From Cepaea nemoralis (lineage: Eukaryota > Mollusca > Gastropoda > Stylommatophora > Helicidae), in assembly GCA_014155875.1 (NCBI GenBank), contig JACEFZ010021782.1:151501-215500 (forward strand): a DNA stretch of 64,000 nucleotides, written 5' to 3'. Below the pieces are notes generated by a model. The model had not been told where the DNA came from and ran no database searches. It was given only the letters and a program-made list of their open reading frames with translations. The position numbers and the translations under genes were made by a program. Positions 31,980 through 45,044 of this stretch are shown here, piece by piece (the first letter of the stretch is position 1; each line of letters opens with the position of its first letter).

Positions 31980-32625
31980 CTGTCTGCTCCTAATTATACT
32001 TTCTGGATTGACCTCGCTGGATTGACCCCAATCCAGCTCGGGACCGTTGCGGTTTGGGTAGGGTAGGTATCTAGGTCATATGTAAGGGTCGATAATTCTA
32101 ATAAAAGACATATATTCTGAGGGCAGATAATTGAGTTTGTGTATCATATTTTAAATAATTGTAAAAAAAAAATTAAATTAAATTAAACAACAACTAAATG
32201 CGGCGGGCGCAGGTGCGAGCGCGACGGATCGGTTGCGTGGAGCGGTCTAACCCAGTAAAACAGTGTCTTGTAGTAACCACAGAGCCAGTCATCGAGAACT
32301 TCCACTAGCCCGGCCATTGACGAGTACTGTGGTGGGGTTAGGTGGGTCGAACCCTCGAGCCCCGTCGGGTGTCATATGAACAGTGTAATAAGTAAAAAGG
32401 TAATTATGGCGTGTTTATAACCTGTAGTGTGATTTACTGGCCTATACACTATCATGTAGATTACACCTCTTCACATGAAAACCTTTAAAAAGTAAAGACT
32501 GCCAGTATTAACGGTTGTAAGGGGTCTGGCTTCTTGTTATTTGTTGTTAAGGGGTGGTTGAGTAGCCGAGTAGTTAAATATATGCGTCGAAACACTATCA
32601 TCATATTGGTTACACCTCTTCAAAT
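31980..32625. other. Left arm, outer segment
   Basis: Contains a GC-rich block (32200-32370) with a B-box-like GGGTCGAACCC, and blocks with GATTACACCTCTTCACATGA, GAAAACC and AAGTAAAGA that recur at 33665 and 34190, so the arm contains degenerate internal repeats. Mirror 44398-45044. Confidence 0.6.
32618..32625 (+). repeat. 8-bp TSD of the LINE in the left arm
   Basis: CTTCAAAT here and at 33660-33667. The related unit at 34197-34208 reads CTCTTCAAATGAAAACC uninterrupted, an internal empty site. Confidence 0.85.
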
Positions 32626-33659
32626 CCATCCATCCATCATGTGCCATGCCGGTAAGCGTGGGCGGTCATGTTCTGCCATCTCACTCGATCAACAGAGTCG
32701 TGGATCAGTTCCGTGTTTTTGTCTCAACCATGCCACAAGGCCAAGCCATCCAGATACTTGTTTCTAGGTCTTCTCCTTGGTCTGTTCCCCTCGATCTTAC
32801 CAGTTGTCACCAAGTTCTCCAAATCATTTCTTCTCATAACATGCCCAAAAAATTGTGACTGTCTACGTCTAATGTCTCTGATCAGTTTACGATCTTCATT
32901 TGTTTCTTGAAGGACTTGTTCATTGGTCTTTCTGGCTGTCCATGGTATTCTTTGCATTTTCCTCAGAAACCACATTTCTACAGCCATCAGATGTTTTTTT
33001 CAGCCTGGCTGCTCATTGTCCAGGCTTCACATCCATATAAAAGTACAGGTTCTATGTAGCATCTCAACACTCTTTTTCTCGTTTCAATTGACATCTTTTT
33101 ATTGGTCAGTATGTTTTTCATCTTACTAAAGGCTACTTTTGCCATGGCGATCCTTGTTCTAATCTCTTCAAGGCATCTCCCATCAGATGTTATTACTGTT
33201 CCGAGATAAATGTACCTATTCACTTGTTGAAGAATATTCCCATTTACTTGTATATTACACTGTGGTATTTCGTTCTTCCTAGTGACGACCATAATCTGTG
33301 TCTTTTTACAATTTAATTCTAACCCTTGTTGTTCACTGTGTGTAACAACCGCATCTACTAAATTTTGCAGGTCCTGTTCATTGTCCGCGATCAAGACTGT
33401 ATCATCTGCATATCTAATGTTATTGATGCATCGTCCCCCAATGTTGATTCCTTCCATATCTTCAATATTTCTGAAAATATTTTCACTGTACATGGAAAAC
33501 AGATCTGGAGACATTACACATCCCTGTCTCACACCTCTCTTAATAGGCTGATATTGGCTTACTTCATTATCAATTCTTATGGCAGCTTGTTGTTTCCAAT
33601 ATATGTTTTTTACAAGTCTAAGGTCTTTCCCATCAATTTGTAGATCTTCAAGCATCCTT
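32626..33659 (-). pseudogene. LINE L2, 5'-truncated, inside left arm
   Basis: 1,034 bp. The minus-strand frame from 33655 gives 222 residues: MLEDLQIDGKDLRLVKNIYW, VRQGCVMSPDLFSMYS (motif B), IRYADDTVLIADNE (motif C), YLGTVITSDGRCLEEI and CYIEPVLLYGCEAWTM. A frameshift precedes VEMWFLRKMQRIPWTARK and ENLVTTGKIEGNRPRRR. The (TGGA)n tail lies at 32626-32638. The endonuclease and motif A are missing. TSD CTTCAAAT. It is mirrored at 43364-44397. Confidence 0.92.
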
Positions 33660-35395
33660 CTTCAAATGAAAACCTTAAAACAGTAAAGATGGTTGATAGT
33701 AAATGTTGTAGTGGGTGTGGTCTAGCGTTATTCGTTGTTAAGGAGTAGGTGAGCGGAGAATTAGCCAGAGAAGTGCTTCTGAACATTTTAAAGGGGTGGG
33801 TGAGTCGCGAAGCGGTTAAATGAATGCGTGGGTTCCTTGCTAAGAGACAGAGGAGTTGCTAGATAAAGGCCCCAGGTCGTTGTTAAGGGGTTGGTGAGTG
33901 TAGAAATAGCTAGATAACCGCTTCTGATCCTTGTTAAGAGGTGGACGAGGGGCGGATAGGTTAGATAATTACGCCCGTTCCTTGGTAAGAGCCAGGGTGA
34001 TTGAGTGGATAAGTGGGTAAATAAAGGCATGGAGGTCTACCACCGGCAAATTCAACGCACAATGGCGGCGTCGGTCGTCAGAAGACCTAGGATATTTTCA
34101 TTATCTGTCTATTGTAAAGGGGTCGACTGTTTATTATAACGATGGTTACTATTATCTGTAGTGGATGAGACTTAAATACTATCATCATACCGGTTACAAC
34201 TCTTCAAATGAAAACCTTAAAAAGTAAAGATGGCCGATGGTTTTAGTGGGTATGACTTTTGTGATATTCATTGTTAAGGGGTGGGGTGAGTGGGTGAGTA
34301 GCAAGATAAACGCTTCTGAACACTATCAGCGGGTTCGAATCCCAGTGCGGCGGTCTAGTGGTAGAAGAAATATTGATAATATTTGGTTACTTAGTTGAGA
34401 TTTCGAGCTCTGGTGTTATTAACCCGGTTATGTTTATAATAGGAGAGGTGGTGTGCTGGTTGCGGAGTATGTTTAGGTGGTACCCCAGACACTGTGGAAG
34501 TGATAGGTTCGAATCTCGGTACTTTGTTAGGGGTTAGGGTTAGGGTCGCTTTGTCCGGCCTTGTCGTCGCGGCCACAAGTCCCACCGGTGATGAAAAACA
34601 CAGGCAGCTGATTTCACCGTTGTATCTACGAGTTACAAAATATAACCTAACTTAAAAATCAAAATATGATATACCCAATACCTCAAAAGGTGTTGCCAAA
34701 AATCAATACTCATTTTCATAACGGCTAATCCAGGGGCTTATCGTCATCGTAATGACCAAGTCAGGTTATTGATATTACTGATATCTTCATGGCTACAATT
34801 AGTTTGCGATATTAATAAAAGGTTCATATAAAGGTTGGAAGGGGATTTAAGGGATTAACACCTATTGTCGGGACATCCAACAAAAATCAATAACACTTCC
34901 CTCGATTTTTCTCATATTTGCCGGTTGGGGCTTATGGGTTAGGTGTATGTGTCCTTATTTAGTTAAAACAGGTGGTATGAGTAGGAGATATCACAAACAG
35001 TATCAGCATGTGCCACTCTGATCTTAAATATCAGTAGTTCGTTATTCTTGTGACATTGAAAACGCTTGAGGTTTGAAAAAGGATAGTGTACTATGTTATT
35101 AGGAGGTTTATATAGATTGACCAGTATGTGAAGTTGATAAGGGCACCCTTGTCAGCTCATCATAGCTGTGTTGTGAACTTTCGCCTATTACACCCGGGTG
35201 TGAAAATAATCAAACATATTCATATCAACTCAATATACATGCCTCTATATAGCTGCACTGCGAACTTGGCTAGAGTCTACTTTAGACTTTAGGAAAGTAT
35301 CATGTATCTGTGTACACGGGTTTACCACTGCTTATAGATGTATGCAGTATTATTGGAAAGCGGCCGTTATGTAAACATTATCAAAGTATGTTGCC
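33660..35395. other. Left arm, middle segment with degenerate repeats
   Basis: Between 33720 and 34350 there are about six copies of a roughly 60-bp unit around TTGTTAAGGGGTGGGTGAGT then TAGATAA and GCTTCTGA. Two tRNA-promoter-like B boxes occur: GGGTTCGAATCCC near 34330 and AGGTTCGAATCTC near 34506. No gene recognised. Mirror 41628-43363. Confidence 0.6.
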
Positions 35396-35735
35396 TTACA
35401 GATCTGGTATAGTATCTATGTGTCTGCTGCGTTTTATGTTTTGTCCGGTTGTCTTGTAGTATTTGGAGGGAGTTTCATGCAGTGAATTTACAAAAAAACG
35501 ATGTCTCAGAATCCACAACGCCACTAGCATTATAGGTAATTCAGCTTGTCTGCTCTCTGACCTCGCTTCACAGTCATACAAAAGTACGGGTTCTATATAG
35601 TACTTAACCACTCCTTTTATGTCTCATTACAGTTGACAACTTTATATTAGTCAGAATGTTTTCCAACTTGCAAAAGACAACCTTCATCACAGCGATTCTT
35701 GTTCTAACGCTTTAAAGTCACCGCCCATCAGACAT
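35396..35735 (-). pseudogene. Old LINE L2 relic in left arm
   Basis: The minus-strand 71-codon frame begins VKYYIEPVLLYDCEARSESR, matching the L2 IEPVLLYGCEAWTMS region, and the sequence to its right matches upstream L2 coding with damage. Mirror 41288-41627. Confidence 0.65.
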
Positions 35736-36489
35736 TTTTTTCTTCTGTCCTTGTAGTCTCTTGGTTACTGTTTCCCCATGTCAAGCTCCATGTCTCTACT
35801 CGTATGTATTAGTGTGGTAGAAGTAAACCAACATCTCACAAGATAGACATGTATTACCACAATGTATATGGACCTGTGGGAAACGGCTACATCTGGGCAA
35901 AGAGGGTGCTGTATCTGTCACATGCGTATGGATACAACCGAGACACGTGGTTAAGAGGGGTAGTGCAGAAAAAAACGGTATTCTATTGGTTGTTGAACCA
36001 GGGGACCTAGCTCGTGATGACCACCATGTACGGGAATGATTCTGCCCCCTCGTCGACAGGACGTCGGAAGTGTAAAACGGTCTCCCTTCTCTAGCGTTTC
36101 TATGTCCGAGGCGTCCTAAGGTCAACAAGTAACAGCAAAGAACACGAAACTACTACTACCAAGGCCTCTATACACCACAAGGCAGTTTCGAATATAGTAT
36201 ACACAACTATAATCAAGTCATCACAGTGTTCGACTAACCCTTTCTCATAGACATAGAGGAGAGATGTGAGCACCGATGCCAGTCGGGAAAGGTGTACCTG
36301 TTACTTAAAAGCTAGCGGGTCATACACCGACGAGTGTTTAGTTCTTTTTATCACCTGTATAATATTACCCGTGAACACAACAAGCTTCCCTGGATCAATC
36401 TTAGGCGTCTCATATAACATGACATATCACGTACCAGCTGTCCTGACCAGCGAAGTTACCGCTTCTCAGAGCAGACATTTACACTTTCA
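35736..36489. other. Left arm segment, nothing recognised
   Basis: Frames at 35796-36128 (minus) and 36266-36514 (plus; identical in the mirror at 40510-40758) lack any recognised domain; their conservation is explained by the palindrome. Confidence 0.45.
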
Positions 36490-36625
36490 TTTCCTCTTCT
36501 GCTTGGCCAAATAGGTCTTTGTATCTTTCCCCAGAAACTCATTTCCAATGTCAATATATGTATTTCAGTGTGTCCGCTCATTGCCACCTTTCACATCCAT
36601 ACAACAGTACAGGTTCTATGTACCA
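36490..36625 (-). pseudogene. Short LINE L2 relic in left arm
   Basis: The reverse complement contains ACATAGAACCTGTACTGTTG and TATGGATGTGAAAGGTGGCA, matching the L2 IEPVLLYGCE region. Mirror 40399-40534. Confidence 0.55.
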
Positions 36626-36639
36626 CTCCAACAGTCAAA

Positions 36640-38027
36640 TAAGAAAAAATTGTTAGCCAAATTATTAAAACTGTTCGCCAAATACAGAAATATATTGACC
36701 AGCCTTATAAAATATGGTAAAATTTGTTAGCCAAACTGACAAAACTGTTGGCCAAAATAAGAAACGACTCGACTAACATTATAAAAAATAGGAAAAATGG
36801 TAACCAAACTAATTATAAATGGTGACCAAGATAGGAAATATCCCGACCAAACTCATGAAAAGTAGGAAAATTGTTAGCAAAACTGACAAAACTGTTAGCC
36901 AAAATAAGAAACGTCTCGACCAACTTATAAAATGTACGAAAAATTGCTAGCCAAACTGACAAAACAGTTGGTCAAAATAAGAAACGTCTCGATTAACATT
37001 ATAAAAAGTAGGAAAAATGGTAACCAAATTAATTAAAAAGGGTGACCAAAATAGGAAATATCTCGACCAAACTTATGAAAAGTAGGAAAATTGTTCGTCA
37101 AATGTGACAAATATTGGGCAAGTAGGAAATCATGTTAGCCAAATAGGAAAAATATCGATCAAACTTATAGATGTCTCGTCCAAACTTATAAAATGTATGA
37201 ACATTTGTTAGCCAAAGGTGAAAAATATTGGCCAAGTAAAGAAATATCTCATCCGAATTTATAACAAGTAAGAAAACATGCTAGTAAAATCAAGAAATAT
37301 GTCGACTGAAGTTATACAATAGGCGAAACGATGGACAAACTTATAAAGAGGTCGACCGTTATAAGAAAATGTATTACCCAAATTAGGAAAACATATTGAC
37401 CAAGTTTTGAAATATCTCAACCAAACTTACAAAAAGCAGGAAAATATGTCGACTAAAGTAGGAACATTTGTTAGCCAAAGATGAAAAATATTGGTCAATT
37501 AAAGAAATATCGCATCCAAACTTTTAAAATGTAGGAAACTTTATTAACCAAATGTGAAAAATATTGTCCAAGTAAAGACATGTTTCAACTAATCTTATAA
37601 ATATGTCGTCCAAACTTATAAACATTAGGAAAATGTGTTAACCAAATGGGGAAAATATTGGCCAAGTGGAGAAATATCTCAACCATACTTATGAAAAGGA
37701 GGAAAATGTGTTAACCTAATGAGAAAAATATCGCCTAAGTGAAGAAAAAGTTACACAAAACTTATAAAACTTAGGAAAATGTGTTAACCTAATGAGAAAA
37801 ATATCGCCCAACTGAAGAAAAAAGTTACACAAAACTTATTAAACTTAGGAAAATGTGTTAACCTAATGAGAAAAATATTGACCAAGTAAAGAAAAACGTA
37901 CACCAAACTTCTGAAAAGTAAGAAAATTTGTTAACCAAAAGGGAAAAATATATGGGCCAAACTATGAAATATGTTGACCGAAGTAAGAAAATGTGTTAAC
38001 CAAATGGGGAAAAATGTTGGCCAAAAC
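36640..38027 (+). repeat. Degenerate tandem repeat next to core (left)
   Basis: About 1.4 kb of diverged units, period roughly 65-75 bp, built from GTAGGAAAA, TTAGCCAAA, AAATATTGGCCAAGT and GACCAAACTTATAAA. The right arm carries the exact mirror at 38997-40385. It ends precisely at the core boundary with GTTGGCCAAAAC. Confidence 0.85.
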
Positions 38028-38996
38028 TGGTCACTCTGGTAGTCCAAGGAATGCAACTCATTCGTCTCAATAACCCAAGATCTGTTGTTTTTTCAAGTTC
38101 TGCCTAGGGGTGCTGGTCGCTGACCATATTCGTTGTCTAGAATAGCGCCTAGTAGGTTAGGGGGCATATGATTTATCTCCACGAGGTTGGAAAATCTGCC
38201 TAGTCAGCAGAAAATCAGCTGTTCTGTAATCAAAGAGAATGTTAATGTTATTTGTTATGAAACGTTGAAAGTCGGTTAGACGATGTGGTAGAGGGTATTC
38301 AAGGGCTCAATAAGGCAGACGTGGCTTTAAGAAAGGTCGACTTCATAACAGACACTGTTGGTTGGTTGCAGACTTGCCGCTATTGCAGCTGTGAAATGAC
38401 AAAGTGTGATAGAGGTGGACAAAGTAAGCAATGTTATGTTAGCTAGACTTCGAGAACACTCTTTGTATTGTTGAAAGATGGACCAATGGAAGGTTAGTGT
38501 AGCAGACATTGTTGTATAGAAAGTTGAAGATGTCAGCCCTGGGAAGTGGATCTTTGCTGACGAATACTCAGATGATATTGAAACTATCCTAGGTGGAGCC
38601 ACAAATTGCATTGCCATAAATGTTGTTATGACTGTTTCATTAGAGCTCATGTGCAACGACGGTTTGGAGTTGTTAGTGGTGCTACATAGAAAAAGTTGTG
38701 AAGCGATCTATGAAAGACAGAGACACTTTGTGTTAGAAAAGAAAAAAACCAAGAGTGTGAAGAGCTGGGTGATTAGTATGCATAAGTGTTTCTTTAGTGG
38801 ATACTCTGGACTGATAAGTTGAAGCTTTCGGTAATGTAAAAGAGGGAAAGTGTTGACGTTGATGATTATGTCTTGTGAAATGTCTGTTCAGATAAAACTT
38901 CAAGACACGTTTGACATAACTAGAGAAGCAATATTTGTTCCTACTTTTTTATTAAGTTTACACGAGATATTTATAAGTTTGGTCGAGATGTTTCAT
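38028..38996. other. Unique 969-bp core of the palindromic element
   Basis: The only single-copy part of the element. It holds a 109-codon frame on the minus strand (38327-38656, Ser/Thr-rich) and a 64-codon frame on the plus strand (38628-38822) containing HRKSCEAIYERQRH. I recognise neither. Stops are frequent in all frames, so if a gene was here it is broken, spliced or novel. Confidence 0.7.
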
Positions 38997-40385
38997 GTTT
39001 TGGCCAACATTTTTCCCCATTTGGTTAACACATTTTCTTACTTCGGTCAACATATTTCATAGTTTGGCCCATATATTTTTCCCTTTTGGTTAACAAATTT
39101 TCTTACTTTTCAGAAGTTTGGTGTACGTTTTTCTTTACTTGGTCAATATTTTTCTCATTAGGTTAACACATTTTCCTAAGTTTAATCAGTTTTGTGTAAC
39201 TTTTTTCTTCAGTTGGGCGATATTTTTCTCATTAGGTTAACACATTTTCCTAAGTTTTATAAGTTTTGTGTAACTTTTTCTTCACTTAGGCGATATTTTT
39301 CTCATTAGGTTAACACATTTTCCTCCTTTTCATAAGTATGGTTGAGATATTTCTCCACTTGGCCAATATTTTCCCCATTTGGTTAACACATTTTCCTAAT
39401 GTTTATAAGTTTGGACGACATATTTATAAGATTAGTTGAAACATGTCTTTACTTGGACAATATTTTTCACATTTGGTTAATAAAGTTTCCTACATTTTAA
39501 AAGTTTGGATGCGATATTTCTTTAATTGACCAATATTTTTCATCTTTGGCTAACAAATGTTCCTACTTTAGTCGACATATTTTCCTGCTTTTTGTAAGTT
39601 TGGTTGAGATATTTCAAAACTTGGTCAATATGTTTTCCTAATTTGGGTAATACATTTTCTTATAACGGTCGACCTCTTTATAAGTTTGTCCATCGTTTCG
39701 CCTATTGTATAACTTCAGTCGACATATTTCTTGATTTTACTAGCATGTTTTCTTACTTGTTATAAATTCGGATGAGATATTTCTTTACTTGGCCAATATT
39801 TTTCACCTTTGGCTAACAAATGTTCATACATTTTATAAGTTTGGACGAGACATCTATAAGTTTGATCGATATTTTTCCTATTTGGCTAACATGATTTCCT
39901 ACTTGCCCAATATTTGTCACATTTGACGAACAATTTTCCTACTTTTCATAAGTTTGGTCGAGATATTTCCTATTTTGGTCACCCTTTTTAATTAATTTGG
40001 TTACCATTTTTCCTACTTTTTATAATGTTAATCGAGACGTTTCTTATTTTGACCAACTGTTTTGTCAGTTTGGCTAGCAATTTTTCGTACATTTTATAAG
40101 TTGGTCGAGACGTTTCTTATTTTGGCTAACAGTTTTGTCAGTTTTGCTAACAATTTTCCTACTTTTCATGAGTTTGGTCGGGATATTTCCTATCTTGGTC
40201 ACCATTTATAATTAGTTTGGTTACCATTTTTCCTATTTTTTATAATGTTAGTCGAGTCGTTTCTTATTTTGGCCAACAGTTTTGTCAGTTTGGCTAACAA
40301 ATTTTACCATATTTTATAAGGCTGGTCAATATATTTCTGTATTTGGCGAACAGTTTTAATAATTTGGCTAACAATTTTTTCTTAT
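38997..40385 (-). repeat. Degenerate tandem repeat next to core (right)
   Basis: Mirror of 36640-38027, beginning GTTTTGGCCAACATTTTTCC. Confidence 0.85.
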
Positions 40386-40398
40386 TTGACTGTTGGAG

Positions 40399-40534
40399 TG
40401 GTACATAGAACCTGTACTGTTGTATGGATGTGAAAGGTGGCAATGAGCGGACACACTGAAATACATATATTGACATTGGAAATGAGTTTCTGGGGAAAGA
40501 TACAAAGACCTATTTGGCCAAGCAGAAGAGGAAA
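40399..40534 (+). pseudogene. Short LINE L2 relic in right arm
   Basis: Mirror of 36490-36625. Confidence 0.55.
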
Positions 40535-41287
40535 TGAAAGTGTAAATGTCTGCTCTGAGAAGCGGTAACTTCGCTGGTCAGGACAGCTGGTACGTGATAT
40601 GTCATGTTATATGAGACGCCTAAGATTGATCCAGGGAAGCTTGTTGTGTTCACGGGTAATATTATACAGGTGATAAAAAGAACTAAACACTCGTCGGTGT
40701 ATGACCCGCTAGCTTTTAAGTAACAGGTACACCTTTCCCGACTGGCATCGGTGCTCACATCTCTCCTCTATGTCTATGAGAAAGGGTTAGTCGAACACTG
40801 TGATGACTTGATTATAGTTGTGTATACTATATTCGAAACTGCCTTGTGGTGTATAGAGGCCTTGGTAGTAGTAGTTTCGTGTTCTTTGCTGTTACTTGTT
40901 GACCTTAGGACGCCTCGGACATAGAAACGCTAGAGAAGGGAGACCGTTTTACACTTCCGACGTCCTGTCGACGAGGGGGCAGAATCATTCCCGTACATGG
41001 TGGTCATCACGAGCTAGGTCCCCTGGTTCAACAACCAATAGAATACCGTTTTTTCTGCACTACCCCTCTTAACCACGTGTCTCGGTTGTATCCATACGCA
41101 TGTGACAGATACAGCACCCTCTTTGCCCAGATGTAGCCGTTTCCCACAGGTCCATATACATTGTGGTAATACATGTCTATCTTGTGAGATGTTGGTTTAC
41201 TTCTACCACACTAATACATACGAGTAGAGACATGGAGCTTGACATGGGGAAACAGTAACCAAGAGACTACAAGGACAGAAGAAAAAA
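40535..41287. other. Right arm segment, nothing recognised
   Basis: Mirror of 35736-36489. Confidence 0.45.
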
Positions 41288-41627
41288 ATGTCTGATGGGC
41301 GGTGACTTTAAAGCGTTAGAACAAGAATCGCTGTGATGAAGGTTGTCTTTTGCAAGTTGGAAAACATTCTGACTAATATAAAGTTGTCAACTGTAATGAG
41401 ACATAAAAGGAGTGGTTAAGTACTATATAGAACCCGTACTTTTGTATGACTGTGAAGCGAGGTCAGAGAGCAGACAAGCTGAATTACCTATAATGCTAGT
41501 GGCGTTGTGGATTCTGAGACATCGTTTTTTTGTAAATTCACTGCATGAAACTCCCTCCAAATACTACAAGACAACCGGACAAAACATAAAACGCAGCAGA
41601 CACATAGATACTATACCAGATCTGTAA
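41288..41627 (+). pseudogene. Old LINE L2 relic in right arm
   Basis: Mirror of 35396-35735; identical 71-codon residual frame at 41412-41627. Confidence 0.65.
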
Positions 41628-43363
41628 GGCAACATACTTTGATAATGTTTACATAACGGCCGCTTTCCAATAATACTGCATACATCTATAAGCAGTGGTA
41701 AACCCGTGTACACAGATACATGATACTTTCCTAAAGTCTAAAGTAGACTCTAGCCAAGTTCGCAGTGCAGCTATATAGAGGCATGTATATTGAGTTGATA
41801 TGAATATGTTTGATTATTTTCACACCCGGGTGTAATAGGCGAAAGTTCACAACACAGCTATGATGAGCTGACAAGGGTGCCCTTATCAACTTCACATACT
41901 GGTCAATCTATATAAACCTCCTAATAACATAGTACACTATCCTTTTTCAAACCTCAAGCGTTTTCAATGTCACAAGAATAACGAACTACTGATATTTAAG
42001 ATCAGAGTGGCACATGCTGATACTGTTTGTGATATCTCCTACTCATACCACCTGTTTTAACTAAATAAGGACACATACACCTAACCCATAAGCCCCAACC
42101 GGCAAATATGAGAAAAATCGAGGGTAGTGTTATTGATTTTTGTTGGATGTCCCGACAATAGGTGTTAATCCCTTAAATCCCCTTCCAACCTTTATATGAA
42201 CCTTTTATTAATATCGCAAACTAATTGTAGCCATGAAGATATCAGTAATATCAATAACCTGACTTGGTCATTACGATGACGATAAGCCCCTGGATTAGCC
42301 GTTATGAAAATGAGTATTGATTTTTGGCAACACCTTTTGAGGTATTGGGTATATCATATTTTGATTTTTAAGTTAGGTTATATTTTGTAACTCGTAGATA
42401 CAACGGTGAAATCAGCTGCCTGTGTTTTTCATCACCGGTGGGACTTGTGGCCGCGACGACAAGGCCGGACAAAGCGACCCTAACCCTAACCCCTAACAAA
42501 GTACCGAGATTCGAACCTATCACTTCCACAGTGTCTGGGGTACCACCTAAACATACTCCGCAACCAGCACACCACCTCTCCTATTATAAACATAACCGGG
42601 TTAATAACACCAGAGCTCGAAATCTCAACTAAGTAACCAAATATTATCAATATTTCTTCTACCACTAGACCGCCGCACTGGGATTCGAACCCGCTGATAG
42701 TGTTCAGAAGCGTTTATCTTGCTACTCATCCACTCACCCCACCCCTTAACAATGAATATCACAAAAGTCATACCCACTAAAACCATCGGCCATCTTTACT
42801 TTTTAAGGTTTTCATTTGAAGAGTTGTAACCGGTATGATGATAGTATTTAAGTCTCATCCACTACAGATAATAGTAACCATCGTTATAATAAACAGTCGA
42901 CCCCTTTACAATAGACAGATAATGAAAATATCCTAGGTCTTCTGACGACCGACGCCGCCATTATGCGTTGAATTTGCCGGTGGTAGACCTCCATGCCTTT
43001 ATTTACCCACTTATCCACTCAATCACCCTGGCTCTTACCAAGGAACGGGCGTAATTATCTAACCTATCCGCCCCTCGTCCACCTCTTAACAAGGATCAGA
43101 AGCGGTTATCTAGCTATTTCTACACTCACCAACCCCTTAACAACGACCTGGGGCCTTTATCTAGCAACTCCTCTGTCTCTTAGCAAGGAACCCACGCATT
43201 CATTTAACCGCTTCGCGACTCACCCACCCCTTTAAAATGTTCAGAAGCACTTCTCTGGCTAATTCTCCGCTCACCTACTCCTTAACAACGAATAACGCTA
43301 GACCACACCCACTACAACATTTACTATCAACCATCTTTACTGTTTTAAGGTTTTCATTTGAAG
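41628..43363. other. Right arm, middle segment
   Basis: Mirror of 33660-35395, including the degenerate 60-bp repeats and B-box-like motifs. Confidence 0.6.
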
Positions 43364-44397
43364 AAGGATGCTTGAAGATCTACAAATTGATGGGAAAGAC
43401 CTTAGACTTGTAAAAAACATATATTGGAAACAACAAGCTGCCATAAGAATTGATAATGAAGTAAGCCAATATCAGCCTATTAAGAGAGGTGTGAGACAGG
43501 GATGTGTAATGTCTCCAGATCTGTTTTCCATGTACAGTGAAAATATTTTCAGAAATATTGAAGATATGGAAGGAATCAACATTGGGGGACGATGCATCAA
43601 TAACATTAGATATGCAGATGATACAGTCTTGATTGCGGACAATGAACAGGACCTGCAAAATTTAGTAGATGCGGTTGTTACACACAGTGAACAACAAGGG
43701 TTAGAATTAAATTGTAAAAAGACACAGATTATGGTCGTCACTAGGAAGAACGAAATACCACAGTGTAATATACAAGTAAATGGGAATATTCTTCAACAAG
43801 TGAATAGGTACAATTATCTCGGAACAGTAATAACATCTGATGGGAGATGCCTTGAAGAGATTAGAACAAGGATCGCCATGGCAAAAGTAGCCTTTAGTAA
43901 GATGAAAAACATACTGACCAATAAAAAGATGTCAATTGAAACGAGAAAAAGAGTGTTGAGATGCTACATAGAACCTGTACTTTTATATGGATGTGAAGCT
44001 TGGACAATGAGCAGCCAGGCTGAAAAAAACATCTGATGGCTGTAGAAATGTGGTTTCTGAGGAAAATGCAAAGAATACCATGGACAGCCAGAAAGACCAA
44101 TGAACAAGTCCTTCAAGAAACAAATGAAGATCGTAAACTGATCAGAGACATTAGACGTAGACAGTCACAATTTTTTGGGCATGTTATGAGAAGAAATGAT
44201 TTGGAGAACTTGGTGACAACTGGTAAGATCGAGGGGAACAGACCAAGGAGAAGACCTAGAAACAAGTATCTGGATGGCTTGGCCTTGTGGCATGGTCGAG
44301 ACAAAAACACGGAACTGATCCACGACTCTGTTGATCGAGTGAGATGGCAGAACATGACCGCCCACGCTTACCGGCATGGCACATGATGGATAGATGG
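43364..44397 (+). pseudogene. LINE L2, 5'-truncated, inside right arm
   Basis: Mirror of the left-arm insertion, with its own CTTCAAAT-type junctions. The 222-residue frame at 43368-44036 differs from the left by one residue (Asn for Ile before YLGTV); the following frame 44036-44386 continues to the C-terminus. Only about five base differences were noted over 1,034 bp. Inactive because the endonuclease and first half of the reverse transcriptase are missing. Confidence 0.92.
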
Positions 44398-45044
44398 ATT
44401 TGAAGAGGTGTAACCAATATGATGATAGTGTTTCGACGCATATATTTAACTACTCGGCTACTCAACCACCCCTTAACAACAAATAACAAGAAGCCAGACC
44501 CCTTACAACCGTTAATACTGGCAGTCTTTACTTTTTAAAGGTTTTCATGTGAAGAGGTGTAATCTACATGATAGTGTATAGGCCAGTAAATCACACTACA
44601 GGTTATAAACACGCCATAATTACCTTTTTACTTATTACACTGTTCATATGACACTCGACGGGGCTCGAGGGTTCGACCCACCTAACCCCACCACAGTACT
44701 CGTCAATGGCCGGGCTAGTGGAAGTTCTCGATGACTGGCTCTGTGGTTACTACAAGACACTGTTTTACTGGGTTAGACCGCTCCACGCAACCGATCCGTC
44801 GCGCTCGCACCTGCGCCCGCCGCCTTTAGTTGTTGTTTAATTTAATTTAATTTTTTTTTTACAATTATTTAAAATATGATACACAAACTCAATTATCTGC
44901 CCTCAGAATATATGTCTTTTATTAGAATTATCGACCCTTACATATGACCTAGATACCTACCCTACCCAAACCGCAACGGTCCCGAGCTGGATTGGGGTCA
45001 ATCCAGCGAGGTCAATCCAGAAAGTATAATTAGGAGCAGACAGA
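44398..45044. other. Right arm, outer segment
   Basis: Mirror of 31980-32625. Confidence 0.6.

Noticed and set aside
36266..36514. Conserved 82-codon frame in both palindrome arms
   Set aside because: Identity between arms covers coding and non-coding DNA equally, and no domain is recognisable.
38327..38822. Candidate transposase in the palindrome core
   Set aside because: The short frames there show no DDE, HUH or tyrosine/serine recombinase motif I can recognise; kept only as an unassigned core.
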